DNA from: JBHYDC01 sp051861205
Lineage (GTDB): Bacteria > Pseudomonadota > Alphaproteobacteria > Rhizobiales > Pleomorphomonadaceae
Reading direction: 5' to 3'
Assembly (NCBI GenBank): GCA_051861205.1
Contig: JBHYDC010000002.1
Span: 225,405-289,404 of the forward strand
DNA: 64,000 nt
This document shows, one piece after another, positions 44,385 to 52,444 of this stretch. Both the position numbers and the translations under genes were made by a program. Within the stretch, counting starts at the first letter, position 1. Each line of letters opens with the position of its first letter. The notes below the pieces were generated by a model. The model saw only the letters and a list, made by a program, of their open reading frames with translations. It was not told the DNA's origin and did not search any database.

Positions 44385-45829
44385 TGCTCATCCTCGACCA
44401 CGATCGCGCAGGCGGATACTGGGGCGCTGTTTATGCCTTCGCAGCCATCAAGGGCTTGCAGGTGATCATCGACGGCCCGGTCGGCTGCGAGAACCTGCCG
44501 GTCACCTCCGTCCTGCACTACACCGACGCGCTGCCGCCGCATGAGCTTCCGATCGTGGTCACGGGCCTTGGCGAGGAAGAACTCGGCAAGCATGGCACCG
44601 AAGGCGCGATGAAGCGCGCCAGGGCGACACTTGATCCCGCTTTGCCGGCCGTCGTCGTCACCGGATCGATCGCCGAGATGATCGGCGGCGGCGTGACGCC
44701 GGAAGGCTCCAACATCCAGCGGTTCCTGCCGCGCACGATCGACGAAGACCAGTGGCAGTGCGCGGATCGCGCGCTCGTCTGGCTCTGGACGGAATTCGGC
44801 CCGAAGAAAGTGCCGGCGTTGAAAGCGCGGCCCGAGGGCGCCAAGCCCAAGGTCAACATCATCGGACCGGCCTATGGCATGTTCAACATGCCGTCGGATC
44901 TGGCGGAAATCCGGCGGCTGATCGAAGGCATCGGCGCTGAGGTGGCCTTCGCCTTCCCGCTCGGCAGCCATCTCCTCGACGTGCCGAAGCTTGCCGAGGC
45001 GGAGGTCAACGTTTGCCTCTACCGCGAATATGGACGCGGGCTCTGCGAGGTGCTGGGGCGGCCTTATCTGCAAGCGCCGATCGGGCTGCATTCGACGACC
45101 AAGTTCCTGCGTACCCTGGGCGAACTCACGGGGCTCGACCCCGAGCCGTTCATCGAGCGGGAAAAGCACTCCACCATCAAGCCGCTTTGGGATCTCTGGC
45201 GGTCGGTGACGCAGGATTTCTTCGGCACGGCGAGCTTTGCCATCGTGGCGAACGAGACCTACGCGCGCGGCGTGCGCCACTTCCTCGAAGAGGAGATGGG
45301 GCTGCCCTGCACGCTGGCTGAGGCGCGGCGGGCGGGCGTCAAGCCCGACAACGAGCGCGTGCGCAAATCTCTGAAGGAGAAGCCGCCGCTGGTTCTCTTC
45401 GGCAGCTTCAACGAGCGGATGTACGCGGCGGAAGCTGGCGGCCGGTCGATGTATATCCCGGCGTCGTTTCCAGGCGCCGTGATCCGCCGGCACACCGGCA
45501 CACCCTTCATGGGGTACTCGGGCGCGGTCTACTTGGTGCAGGAGGTCTGCAACGCACTCTTTGATGCGCTGTTCGCGATCCTGCCGCTCGGCACCGACCT
45601 CGACAAGATCGACGCCACGCCGGCGCGCGACATGCGCGAGCTGGCCTGGGACGAAGCGGCCCGCGATGCGCTCGATGAAGCGCTGGAGCGTGAGCCTGTT
45701 CTCGTCAGAATTTCGGCAGCGCGGCGGCTTCGCGATGCGTCGGAACGGCATGCCCGGCGGCAAGGGCATGACGTAGTGACGGCGGGGGCGGTCGCACAGG
45801 CGACGGCGGCCTTCACTGAGGGTGTCTGA
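44384..45829 (+). CDS. bchZ: Chlorophyllide a reductase subunit Z
   Basis: Partner of BchY. The 481-residue protein starts MLILDHDRAGGYWGAVYAF, has IDGPVGCENLPVTSVLHYTDALPP (split here across cluster and substrate region) and a C-terminal DUF3479-like/PCP-type tail. The region upstream of pufQ lies within its 3' end, as in other clusters where bchZ contains the puf promoter. pufQ starts 44 bases after the stop. Confidence 0.95.
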   Translation: MLILDHDRAGGYWGAVYAFAAIKGLQVIIDGPVGCENLPVTSVLHYTDALPPHELPIVVTGLGEEELGKHGTEGAMKRARATLDPALPAVVVTGSIAEMIGGGVTPEGSNIQRFLPRTIDEDQWQCADRALVWLWTEFGPKKVPALKARPEGAKPKVNIIGPAYGMFNMPSDLAEIRRLIEGIGAEVAFAFPLGSHLLDVPKLAEAEVNVCLYREYGRGLCEVLGRPYLQAPIGLHSTTKFLRTLGELTGLDPEPFIEREKHSTIKPLWDLWRSVTQDFFGTASFAIVANETYARGVRHFLEEEMGLPCTLAEARRAGVKPDNERVRKSLKEKPPLVLFGSFNERMYAAEAGGRSMYIPASFPGAVIRRHTGTPFMGYSGAVYLVQEVCNALFDALFAILPLGTDLDKIDATPARDMRELAWDEAARDALDEALEREPVLVRISAARRLRDASERHARRQGHDVVTAGAVAQATAAFTEGV

Positions 45830-45873
45830 GAAATACATCGGTCTCGCGCCGAAGCATAACGGGGAGAAGGACC

Positions 45874-46107
45874 ATGCAGACCACGACCACCAAGCAGGAT
45901 GCGCCTCGTTCGCAGCGTAGGCACACCGACGAGGCGGCGTTCCGCCGGCTGTTTTTGGCCACCTATCCCGTTTTCTTCGTGCTTGCCCTCATCATCACCG
46001 CCCTTCGGGTCGTCGGTGTCGTGAACGAGCCCGGCGCGTCGTGGTCCGTGTTCCAGCGGGCGCGGATCGCGGCCAGTGAAATCATCCCCTTCGCTTTCAT
46101 GGGCTGA
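45874..46107 (+). CDS. pufQ: PufQ-like regulatory/assembly protein
   Basis: A 77-residue protein in the pufQ slot between bchZ and pufB. It has a hydrophilic N-terminal part, one hydrophobic helix (about 29-49, FLATYPVFFVLALIITALRVV) and a C-terminal RARIAASEI resembling the conserved end of PufQ. PufQ proteins are thought to bind bacteriochlorophyll intermediates and affect pigment flow. GGGGAGAAGG precedes the ATG. Sequence similarity is low in this family, so assignment leans on position. Confidence 0.8.
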   Translation: MQTTTTKQDAPRSQRRHTDEAAFRRLFLATYPVFFVLALIITALRVVGVVNEPGASWSVFQRARIAASEIIPFAFMG

Positions 46108-46128
46108 GCGGATTTGACCGAATTCCTG

Positions 46129-46206
46129 CGGGTGCGAACCCGTGAGAATGCCGGCCCTGGTGCTCCTGCCAGGGCCGGTGAAGACCCAGCCGCGCGGGGC
46201 GCGCGG
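46129..46206 (+). other. Three hairpins in the pufQ-pufB intergenic leader
   Basis: The 131-base gap holds three stems in a row: 46129-46142 (5 bp, GCGA loop), 46151-46178 (CCGGCCCTGG / CCAGGGCCGG, 10 bp, 8-base loop) and 46190-46206 (CCGCGCG / CGCGCGG, 3-base loop). No T run follows, so they are more likely RNA-stabilising or processing elements ahead of pufBA than terminators. A GGAGG for pufB comes after them. Confidence 0.8.
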
Positions 46207-46238
46207 TAACGGCAAAGTCCAATTGCGGAGGCCATGAC

Positions 46239-46460
46239 ATGGCAGAGGCAAAAAGTTTGTCGGGGATGACCGATCAGGAAGCACAAGAGTTCCACGCGAT
46301 TTTCGTCAGAAGCTTCATCGGCTTCACGCTCGTCGCGCTGGTTGCTCACGTGCTCGCCTGGATGTGGCGGCCCTGGCTTCCCGGTGTTGAAGGCTACAAG
46401 ACGTCCATGCTTGACGGCGCGGCGACTGTTGCTCAGCACATCACCACGTTCCTGACCTGA
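46239..46460 (+). CDS. pufB: LH1 antenna beta polypeptide
   Basis: Light-harvesting 1 beta subunit. The 73-residue protein has the pattern GMTDQEAQEFHAIFVRSF, bacteriochlorophyll-binding His37 in VALVAHVLAWMWRPW, and one membrane helix (about 24-43). About 25 residues follow the WRPWLP motif (GVEGYKTSMLDGAATVAQ and on), longer than the Rhodobacter form. GGAGG lies seven bases before the ATG. pufA follows after 13 bases. Confidence 0.96.
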   Translation: MAEAKSLSGMTDQEAQEFHAIFVRSFIGFTLVALVAHVLAWMWRPWLPGVEGYKTSMLDGAATVAQHITTFLT

Positions 46461-46473
46461 GGGAGAAGATACC

Positions 46474-46683
46474 ATGTGGAGAGTATGGCTTCTCTTCGAT
46501 CCTCGGCGTGCGCTTGTCGCGCTGTTCACGTTCCTGTTCGTGCTGGCCTTGGTGATTCATTTCATCCTGCTCAGCACCGACCGTTTCAATTGGCTGGAGG
46601 GACCGCGCATGGCTCCCGCCGCCGATGCCGGATCCATGACCGTTCCGTCGGCTTTGGCCGGCCCGGTCGTCGACCTCGTCTGA
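46474..46683 (+). CDS. pufA: LH1 antenna alpha polypeptide
   Basis: Light-harvesting 1 alpha subunit, 69 residues, starting MWRVWLLFDPRRALVALFTF, with bacteriochlorophyll-binding His29 in LALVIHFILLSTDRFNWL. The tail after NWLEGP is about 25 residues and may be trimmed in the mature protein. GGGAG precedes the ATG. A strong hairpin begins 15 bases after the stop. Confidence 0.96.
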   Translation: MWRVWLLFDPRRALVALFTFLFVLALVIHFILLSTDRFNWLEGPRMAPAADAGSMTVPSALAGPVVDLV

Positions 46684-46698
46684 GACTTCTCTACAGCG

Positions 46699-46722
46699 GG
46701 CGGCCGGGCCAACCCGGCCGCC
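46699..46722 (+). other. pufA-pufL intercistronic hairpin
   Basis: GGCGGCCGGG (46699-46708), loop CCAA, CCCGGCCGCC (46713-46722): a perfect 10-bp stem without a T run, in the position where Rhodobacter has hairpins that protect pufBA mRNA and raise antenna over reaction-centre output. Role inferred from that parallel. Confidence 0.9.
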
Positions 46723-46813
46723 AGACCCTTCTCGACCGTTTTCAACACCCTCGTCCGGGCCACGCGCCGGCCGGCTCCCCGCCGTTCCCGCCGCCGACCT
46801 TGGAGCCACCTCC

Positions 46814-47638
46814 ATGTCCATGCTCAGTTTCGAACAGAAATACCGGGTCCGAGGAGGCACGCTCATCGGCGGCGATCTCTTCGATTTCTGGGTGGGTCCG
46901 TTCTACGTCGGCTTCTTCGGCGTCACGACGATCTTCTTTTCCGCCCTTGGAACCCTCCTCATCGTCTACGGCGCTTCCCTCGGGCCGACCTGGAACATCT
47001 GGCAGATCTCGATCGCGCCGCCTGACATCAGCTACGGACTCGCCTTCGCGCCGCTCAAGGCGGGCGGGCTCTGGCAGGTCATAACCATCTGCGCTATCGG
47101 GGCCTTCGTCTCGTGGGCGCTGCGCGAGGTGGAAATCTGCCGCAAGCTCGGCATGGGTCTCCATGTGCCCTTCGCCTTCAGCGTCGCGATCTTCGCCTAT
47201 ATCTCGCTGGTGGTGATCCGTCCGATCCTGCTCGGCGCTTGGGGTCACGGCTTCCCCTACGGCATCTTCAGTCATCTCGATTGGGTGTCGAACGTCGGCT
47301 ACCAGTATCTCCACTTCCATTACAATCCGGCGCACATGCTCGCGGTGACGTTCTTCTTCACCACGACATTGGCGCTGTCGCTTCACGGCGCGCTCGTCTT
47401 GTCGGCGACGAACCCGAAGAAGGGCGAAGCCGTCAAAACGGCCGAGCACGAGAACACCTTCTTCCGCGACACCATCGGCTATTCCATCGGCACGCTCGGC
47501 ATTCACCGGCTCGGACTGTTCCTGGCGCTGTCCGCCGGGTTCTGGAGCGCCGTCTGCATCATCATCAGCGGCCCGTTCTGGACCCGCGGATGGCCGGAGT
47601 GGTGGAACTGGTGGCTCGACCTGCCGATCTGGAGCTGA
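46814..47638 (+). CDS. pufL: Reaction centre subunit L
   Basis: L subunit of the type-2 reaction centre. The 274-residue protein begins MSMLSFEQKYRVRGGTLIGG, has five membrane helices, and holds chlorophyll/iron-binding His residues, e.g. in LHFHYNPAHMLAV and in the later ALSLHGALVLSA and GIHRLGLFL. GGAG lies ten bases before the ATG. pufM follows after 21 bases. Confidence 0.97.
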   Translation: MSMLSFEQKYRVRGGTLIGGDLFDFWVGPFYVGFFGVTTIFFSALGTLLIVYGASLGPTWNIWQISIAPPDISYGLAFAPLKAGGLWQVITICAIGAFVSWALREVEICRKLGMGLHVPFAFSVAIFAYISLVVIRPILLGAWGHGFPYGIFSHLDWVSNVGYQYLHFHYNPAHMLAVTFFFTTTLALSLHGALVLSATNPKKGEAVKTAEHENTFFRDTIGYSIGTLGIHRLGLFLALSAGFWSAVCIIISGPFWTRGWPEWWNWWLDLPIWS

Positions 47639-47659
47639 ACTCCGGGGGGAATTTAAGTC

Positions 47660-48637
47660 ATGGCTCAATATCAAAACATCTTCACGCGCGTTCAGGTGCG
47701 CGGTCCGGGCTACCCCGGCGTTCCTCCGCTGACGGGGGCCTGGGACCGGCAGGGGGTGCCGATCTTCTCGCACCTCATCGGCCGGTTCGGCGACGCGCAG
47801 CTCGGCCCGATCTATCTCGGCTGGACCGGCATCATGTCGCTGGTCTTTGGCTTCTTCGCGATCGAAATCATCGGCCTCAACATGTGGGCGTCGGTGAACT
47901 GGGATCCGGTCCAGTTCGTGCGGCAACTGCCGTGGCTGGCGCTGGAACCGCCCGGTCCCGAATACGGCCTCTCGATCCCGCCGATGGCGGAGGGCGGGTG
48001 GTGGCTGCTGGCCGGCCTCTGCCTCACGGCATCGATCCTCCTGTGGTGGGTGCGGGTCTATGTCCGGGCGCGGGCGCTTGGGCTGGGAACCCATGTCGCC
48101 TGGGCTTTCGCGGCGGCGATCTGGCTCTATCTCGTGCTCGGCTTCATCCGGCCGCTGATCATGGGAAGCTGGAGCGAAGCGGTTCCCTTCGGGATCTTCC
48201 CGCATCTCGATTGGACGGCGGCTTTCTCGATCCGCTACGGCAATCTCTTCTACAATCCGTTCCACGCGCTTTCGATCGTGTTCCTCTACGGCTCGACGCT
48301 GCTCTTTGCCATGCACGCAGCGACGATCCTGGCGGTCAGCCGGTTCGGCGGCGAGCGCGAGATCGAGCAGATCGTCGATCGCGGCACCGCATCTGAGCGC
48401 GCGGCCTTGTTTTGGCGCTGGACGATGGGCTTCAACGCCACGATGGAATCGATCCATCGCTGGGCGTGGTGGTTCGCGGTGCTCTGCCCGCTAACGGGCG
48501 GCATCGGCATCCTCCTCACCGGCACGGCCGTGGACAATTGGTATCTCTGGGCGGTCGAGCACGGGGTCGCCCCGTCCTATCCCGCTGTCGTCCCGCCGGT
48601 CCTCGACCCGGCGGCAGCTGTGGGAGCAACGTCATGA
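47660..48637 (+). CDS. pufM: Reaction centre subunit M
   Basis: M subunit, 325 residues, starting MAQYQNIFTRVQVRGPGYPG, with five membrane helices and ligands in NLFYNPFHALSIVFLYGS, LFAMHAATI and ESIHRWAWWFAV (non-heme iron/QA region). GGGGGG lies upstream of the ATG. Stop overlaps the pufC start (ATGA), as in species with a bound tetraheme cytochrome. Confidence 0.97.
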   Translation: MAQYQNIFTRVQVRGPGYPGVPPLTGAWDRQGVPIFSHLIGRFGDAQLGPIYLGWTGIMSLVFGFFAIEIIGLNMWASVNWDPVQFVRQLPWLALEPPGPEYGLSIPPMAEGGWWLLAGLCLTASILLWWVRVYVRARALGLGTHVAWAFAAAIWLYLVLGFIRPLIMGSWSEAVPFGIFPHLDWTAAFSIRYGNLFYNPFHALSIVFLYGSTLLFAMHAATILAVSRFGGEREIEQIVDRGTASERAALFWRWTMGFNATMESIHRWAWWFAVLCPLTGGIGILLTGTAVDNWYLWAVEHGVAPSYPAVVPPVLDPAAAVGATS

Positions 48638-49653
48638 CGAGGTTTGGAAGGGCGGCTGCTCTATTCCTGGCGATCGGGCTCACAGGCCTTTTCGCCGGCT
48701 GCGACGACACCACGGAGTCCGTTCAGGCGGGCTACCGCGGCACCGGTCAGGTCCAAATCCGAAGCACCGCCGCCGAGGCGGCGCTGAAGGCGATCAACGT
48801 GGTTCCGGAGGCGCAGCCCGAGGCGGCGCAAGACGGACCGCGCGCCAAGGAAGTCTATCAAAACGTCCAAGTGCTGGGCGATCTCTCGGAAGAAGAGTTC
48901 AACCGCACCATGGCCGCGATCACCGAGTGGGTTTCGCCCGAACAAGGGTGCGAATACTGCCACAACGTGGAAAACATGGCGGACGACAGCGTCTATACCA
49001 AGATCGTCGCCCGCCGCATGTTGCAGATGACCCAGCACCTCAACGCCGACTGGACGGCGCATGTGGGGCAAACCGGCGTCACTTGCTACACCTGCCACCG
49101 CGGCCATCCCGTGCCGCAGAATGTTTGGTACCAGAATCCAGGTCCCAAGGAAGCACAAGGCATGGCGCGGACCGACACCGGCCAGAACCATGCGGCCGCT
49201 TCGGTGGGCCTCACCTCGCTGCCTTATGATCCCTTCACGACGCTGTTTTCAGAACCTGGAAACATCCGCATCGCTTCGAAGGCCGCTTTGCCGCCGGGCA
49301 GCGGGAAGTCGATCCAGCAGACCGAGAAGACCTATGGCCTGATGATCCACATGTCGGAAGGCCTCGGCGTCAACTGCACCTTCTGCCACAACAGCCGTTC
49401 GTTCTCCTCGTGGGAGGAAAGCGCGCCGCAGCGCGTGACCGCCTGGCACGGCATCCGGATGGTGGGTGACGTCAACGCCAACTACATCACGCCGCTCGCC
49501 TCGGTATTCCCGGACAACCGGAAAGGGCCGCTCGGCGATCCCTACAAGACCAACTGCACCACCTGCCACCAGGGCGTGAACAAGCCGCTCTACGGTGCGC
49601 AGATGCTGAAGGACTACGTCGCGTCGCTGGGAGGGCCGCCGAAGTCCAACTGA
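48634..49653 (+). CDS. pufC: Reaction centre tetraheme cytochrome subunit C
   Basis: Periplasmic cytochrome that re-reduces the special pair. The 339-residue precursor has a lipoprotein signal (LTGLFAGC, Cys23) and four heme motifs: CEYCH 106-110, CYTCH 151-155, CTFCH 248-252 and CTTCH 308-312. The Met axial ligands fall in helices such as ARRMLQMTQHLN. Ends the puf operon; a long hairpin follows directly. Confidence 0.97.
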   Translation: MTRFGRAAALFLAIGLTGLFAGCDDTTESVQAGYRGTGQVQIRSTAAEAALKAINVVPEAQPEAAQDGPRAKEVYQNVQVLGDLSEEEFNRTMAAITEWVSPEQGCEYCHNVENMADDSVYTKIVARRMLQMTQHLNADWTAHVGQTGVTCYTCHRGHPVPQNVWYQNPGPKEAQGMARTDTGQNHAAASVGLTSLPYDPFTTLFSEPGNIRIASKAALPPGSGKSIQQTEKTYGLMIHMSEGLGVNCTFCHNSRSFSSWEESAPQRVTAWHGIRMVGDVNANYITPLASVFPDNRKGPLGDPYKTNCTTCHQGVNKPLYGAQMLKDYVASLGGPPKSN

Positions 49654-49659
49654 GACTGA

Positions 49660-49725
49660 TCGGCCGAGGGGCCGTCGCTCGCCCCCATCCATCTGGCGGA
49701 TGCGAGCGATCCGGCCCCCGGCCGA
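49660..49725 (+). terminator. Long hairpin after pufC (puf operon 3' end)
   Basis: Seven bases after the pufC stop, the 5' arm 49660-49682 (TCGGCCG, bulged A, GGGGCCG, then TCGCTCGC) pairs with 49702-49725 (GCGAGCGA, then CGGCCCC, CGGCCGA): about 22 base pairs with a loop of about 19. No T run follows, so termination may be factor-dependent, or the stem may protect the mRNA end. Confidence 0.85.
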
Positions 49726-50105
49726 CGTTACGAGGTTCGAAGCGGTTTTCAGCGCGGCATGCCCCGGGGCTGCCGAACTGGGATCGGCCAGCCGGTCGCG
49801 CGTGCCTCCCTCAGAATAGTCACGGGCGAAACGTCCTCCACAAATCCTCGACCGCTTCGATCGGCGCGCCTCCCGGACACCAGACCCGGGGGGCGCTGCC
49901 CGTTTCAGGGCACCCGTGCGGATGGCGTTCACCCAGGCTTGATGACCTGTGATCGCCGCGCCGTCACCGACGGACGACAGGCAGGCGATATCGTCATAGA
50001 ATAGCGCCGGGTTGGGGGGCGACCGGGACGGCGAGGGCCGGCCATTAGCGCGGTGCGCGTGGTCTTCTTCGCCCACGTTCCGGGTTACCGAGCGAGGTTT
50101 CAACC
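49726..50105. other. Gene-free stretch after the photosynthesis cluster
   Basis: About 380 bases between the puf hairpin and the DUF2189 gene. Frames here have arginine/proline-rich shadow composition and no ribosome site; I see no tRNA, promoter match or repeat of note. Confidence 0.5.
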
Positions 50106-50972
50106 ATGGCTCAGCCCAACGTCACGAGGTCGGGCGCCTATGCACACGCGGGTGATGCGGTGCGCGCCGTTCCCTCCAGAGCTCCGCTTCCGGTCCGCCG
50201 GATCGGCGTGCCGGACCTTATAGACGCCTTGCAGCGCGGGGCGGACGACTTCTGGGCGCACCCGACGCATCTCGTCTTCCTTTTCATGATCTATCCGCTC
50301 ACCGGCTTTTTCCTGTTCCGGCTGATCTTCGGCTATCAGGTGTTTCCGCTTTTGTTTCCGCTGATTACCGGCTTCGCGCTGATCGGGCCCTTCGCGGCAA
50401 CGGGGCTTTACGAGCTCAGCCGGCGGCGGGAGATGGGCTTCGATGCCCATTGGAGCCACGCCTTTGACGTTTTACGCTCCCCTGCGCTCGGCGGGATTTT
50501 GCGGCTTGGGTTTATACTGCTCTTTCTCTTTTTTACTTGGCTGATCGCGGCCTCCGCGATCTACCGGTTGACGCTCGGCGACTATGAACCGGCAGGCCTT
50601 GGCGAACTCCTCCGGACGGCCGTGAGCACACCGGCCGGCTGGGCCCTCATCCTTTTCGGCAACCTGATCGGGCTTACCTTCGCTTGTCTCGTGCTGGCCA
50701 TTAGCGTGGTATCGTTTCCGCTCCTCCTCGATAGGGCGGTCGGGGTGATGGTCGCTGTTCGCACCTCGATCGCGGCGGTGCAGACCAATCCGATGCCGAT
50801 GGCAATCTGGGGGCTGATCGTGATCGCCGCGATTCTCATCGGTTCGCTACCGCTGCTCGTGGGTCTCGCGATCGTCGTCCCCGTGCTTGGGCATGCGACA
50901 TGGCACCTTTACCGGCGCCTTGTTGTGGTCGATGACGCGCCCGCCCGTGCCTTCGCCGAGCACGACGGCTAA
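50106..50972 (+). CDS. DUF2189 family membrane protein
   Basis: A 288-residue integral membrane protein with about six hydrophobic helices (first around 56-75, VFLFMIYPLTGFFLFRLIF), preceded by a soluble N terminus containing VRRIGVPDLIDALQRGADDFWAHPTH, a stretch typical of DUF2189. Function unknown; members often lie near stress or respiration genes. It is the first gene after the photosynthesis cluster and has no close partner; the next gene is 276 bases on. Confidence 0.8.
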   Translation: MAQPNVTRSGAYAHAGDAVRAVPSRAPLPVRRIGVPDLIDALQRGADDFWAHPTHLVFLFMIYPLTGFFLFRLIFGYQVFPLLFPLITGFALIGPFAATGLYELSRRREMGFDAHWSHAFDVLRSPALGGILRLGFILLFLFFTWLIAASAIYRLTLGDYEPAGLGELLRTAVSTPAGWALILFGNLIGLTFACLVLAISVVSFPLLLDRAVGVMVAVRTSIAAVQTNPMPMAIWGLIVIAAILIGSLPLLVGLAIVVPVLGHATWHLYRRLVVVDDAPARAFAEHDG

Positions 50973-51248
50973 GGCGGATTGCGACCTGACGAAATCCGCA
51001 AGGCGGAGACAGCTTCCATGAGAATCAATGAGATAGAGCAATCATCCATTGATGAAGTCTTCTGACTTCGTCGCAGAATACTCTTGCGTATATCGACCTC
51101 TGTTGGTCCCGTCGCCGCTCCGATGGTGAGGCTTTGGTCGGTCGTGTTCATAAATTCGCGACGCTAAATTTTTCGTGGGCCTTGCCTCCTACTAAAGTCC
51201 TGTGCACTGTCGCCGTGTTTTTGGATGCTCGATTTAGGTTAGATCAAG
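50973..51248. other. AT-richer gap before a small gene
   Basis: About 276 bases with clearly lower GC than the surroundings. A 60-residue minus-strand frame (50969-51151, MNTTDQSLTIGAATG...) has protein-like composition but no ribosome site or family match; I leave it uncalled. The composition shift may mark insertion DNA or a promoter region for the gene at 51249. Confidence 0.35.
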
Positions 51249-51494
51249 ATGGAAAACATAGCAGCTCGTGCCGACGATTCGGCAGTTTCGATGCGCTTGT
51301 CCTCTATCGATCTCTTAACGCTGCAAGATCTCGCCAAGAATTTTCGGGCCGTTATTGCTGATACGGCTACGATGCAGCGGCTTGAGAATCGCGGCCTTAT
51401 CTCGGGAGATTGGTGCGTCACCGATCACGGCCGCGAAACTCTTGCCTCATGGCAGGATAGAGGCGCAGAAAAACGAAGTCGTTTTCACGGATAG
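51249..51494 (+). CDS. Hypothetical small protein, possibly winged-helix-like (81 aa)
   Basis: An 81-residue protein with SSIDLLTLQDLAKNFRAV and LENRGLISGDWCVTDHGRETL; the last part resembles the wing region of small winged-helix proteins in which a residue string ends TDHGRE. No strong ribosome site is seen before the ATG and the region is less GC-rich. Function unknown. It sits alone between the DUF2189 and DUF4142 genes. Confidence 0.55.
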   Translation: MENIAARADDSAVSMRLSSIDLLTLQDLAKNFRAVIADTATMQRLENRGLISGDWCVTDHGRETLASWQDRGAEKRSRFHG

Positions 51495-51601
51495 TCCGGT
51501 TTGAATACAGAGGTCGGTGTACAGTGCCGATTCGCGCAGTCTTGCGCACTTCCAAGGCAATTCCTCCGCCGGGTCCCGGCGGGTTTGAACCTGTGCGTTC
51601 T

Positions 51602-51627
51602 GGAACAGGACGCGCTTCAGCTTGGTT
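51602..51627 (+). promoter_or_regulatory. EcfG-type promoter match before the DUF4142 gene
   Basis: GGAAC (51602-51606), 17 bases, GGTT (51624-51627) fits the GGAAC-N16/17-(C/G)GTT pattern of alphaproteobacterial general-stress sigma factors. The start codon lies 48 bases downstream, a normal leader length. Confidence 0.55.
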
Positions 51628-51674
51628 GGGCCCGTGCCCGTCAAGCCGGCGGGCGAGTGCCGAGGATATGCGCC

Positions 51675-52277
51675 ATGAACTCCAAAATCGCGTTTTGCGC
51701 CGCGCTTCTGGCTGCCGGATTAGCCGGCTGCCAGAACCCGATGGCCTCGAACGGCCCGATGGACTCCCTGATGTCGAGGCCGATGACCGCGATGGATTTC
51801 GTGCCGGCAGCGGCCTCGGCCAACACGTTTGAGATCGAAACGAGCCGTCTGGCTCTCGCGCGAAGCCGTGATCCAGAAATTCGGCGGTTCGCAAGCCGGA
51901 TGATCGCGGATCATACCGCCGCCACACGCTCCTTGACGGTGGCGGCGCGCGCGAGCGGGATGCCGGTTGGGCGGGTTTCGCTCGATGCACGCCAGCGCGA
52001 TGTTCTCGATGATCTCGAAGCGGTTTCGCCAGGCGAATTCGATGGCGCCTTTATCGATACCCAGGTCATCGCCCACCAGGAGAGCGTGGCCTTGTTCGCC
52101 GATTTCGCCCGGCGCGGCGACGACCCCGCCCTCATGCGCTTTGCCGCCGACACCCTGCCGACGCTTCAGCGGCACCTCGACGAGGTCGAAGGCATTCAAG
52201 GGCGCATCGTAAATGTCGGGCCGATGTCGCGGCAGGGCACAGGCATGGGTCCCGGGGGCATGACAGGCGCCATGTGA
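51675..52277 (+). CDS. DUF4142 ferritin-like lipoprotein
   Basis: A 200-residue exported protein of the DUF4142 family (four-helix, ferritin-like). The N terminus is a lipoprotein signal ending LLAAGLAGC (Cys19). Later helices hold ARSRDPEIRRFASRMIADHTAAT and SVALFADFARRGDDPALMRF, the usual DUF4142 pattern of 'spent in the periplasm under stress' proteins. The C-terminal 15 residues are Gly/Met-rich. GAGGA lies eight bases before the ATG. The EcfG-like promoter upstream suits a stress role. Confidence 0.8.
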   Translation: MNSKIAFCAALLAAGLAGCQNPMASNGPMDSLMSRPMTAMDFVPAAASANTFEIETSRLALARSRDPEIRRFASRMIADHTAATRSLTVAARASGMPVGRVSLDARQRDVLDDLEAVSPGEFDGAFIDTQVIAHQESVALFADFARRGDDPALMRFAADTLPTLQRHLDEVEGIQGRIVNVGPMSRQGTGMGPGGMTGAM

Positions 52278-52444
52278 CGCCGCGCGTCGGCGGCTGGACA
52301 GCGAATCCCCATGTTCCGGCGGGCGGCGCATCCCTTCAAAAGCGTAGATCCCAAGCGAACTACTTCGGCCTGGAACATTCCATCAGGGCGGTGCTTTGGC
52401 GCGTGGAAACCGCTTAAACGCCGTTCGTCGTGCCGGAGGTCATG

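Noticed and set aside
45874..46107. Reading the gene after bchZ as an antenna beta gene
   Set aside because: It lacks the antenna His and WRPW motifs, which are in the next gene; PufQ fits better.
48634..49725. A pufX gene after pufM or pufC
   Set aside because: No small membrane ORF is found there; pufC follows pufM directly and then a hairpin.
49249..50103. 284-codon minus-strand frame over the end of pufC and the following gap
   Set aside because: Overlaps pufC and the long hairpin, shadow composition, no ribosome site.
50969..51151. 60-residue minus-strand frame in an AT-richer gap
   Set aside because: Composition is plausible, but no ribosome site, family match or neighbour supports it.
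52374..52399. Possible EcfG promoter before the glycosyltransferase gene
   Set aside because: GGAAC is present but the -10 position reads GCTT rather than GTT, so the match is too weak.
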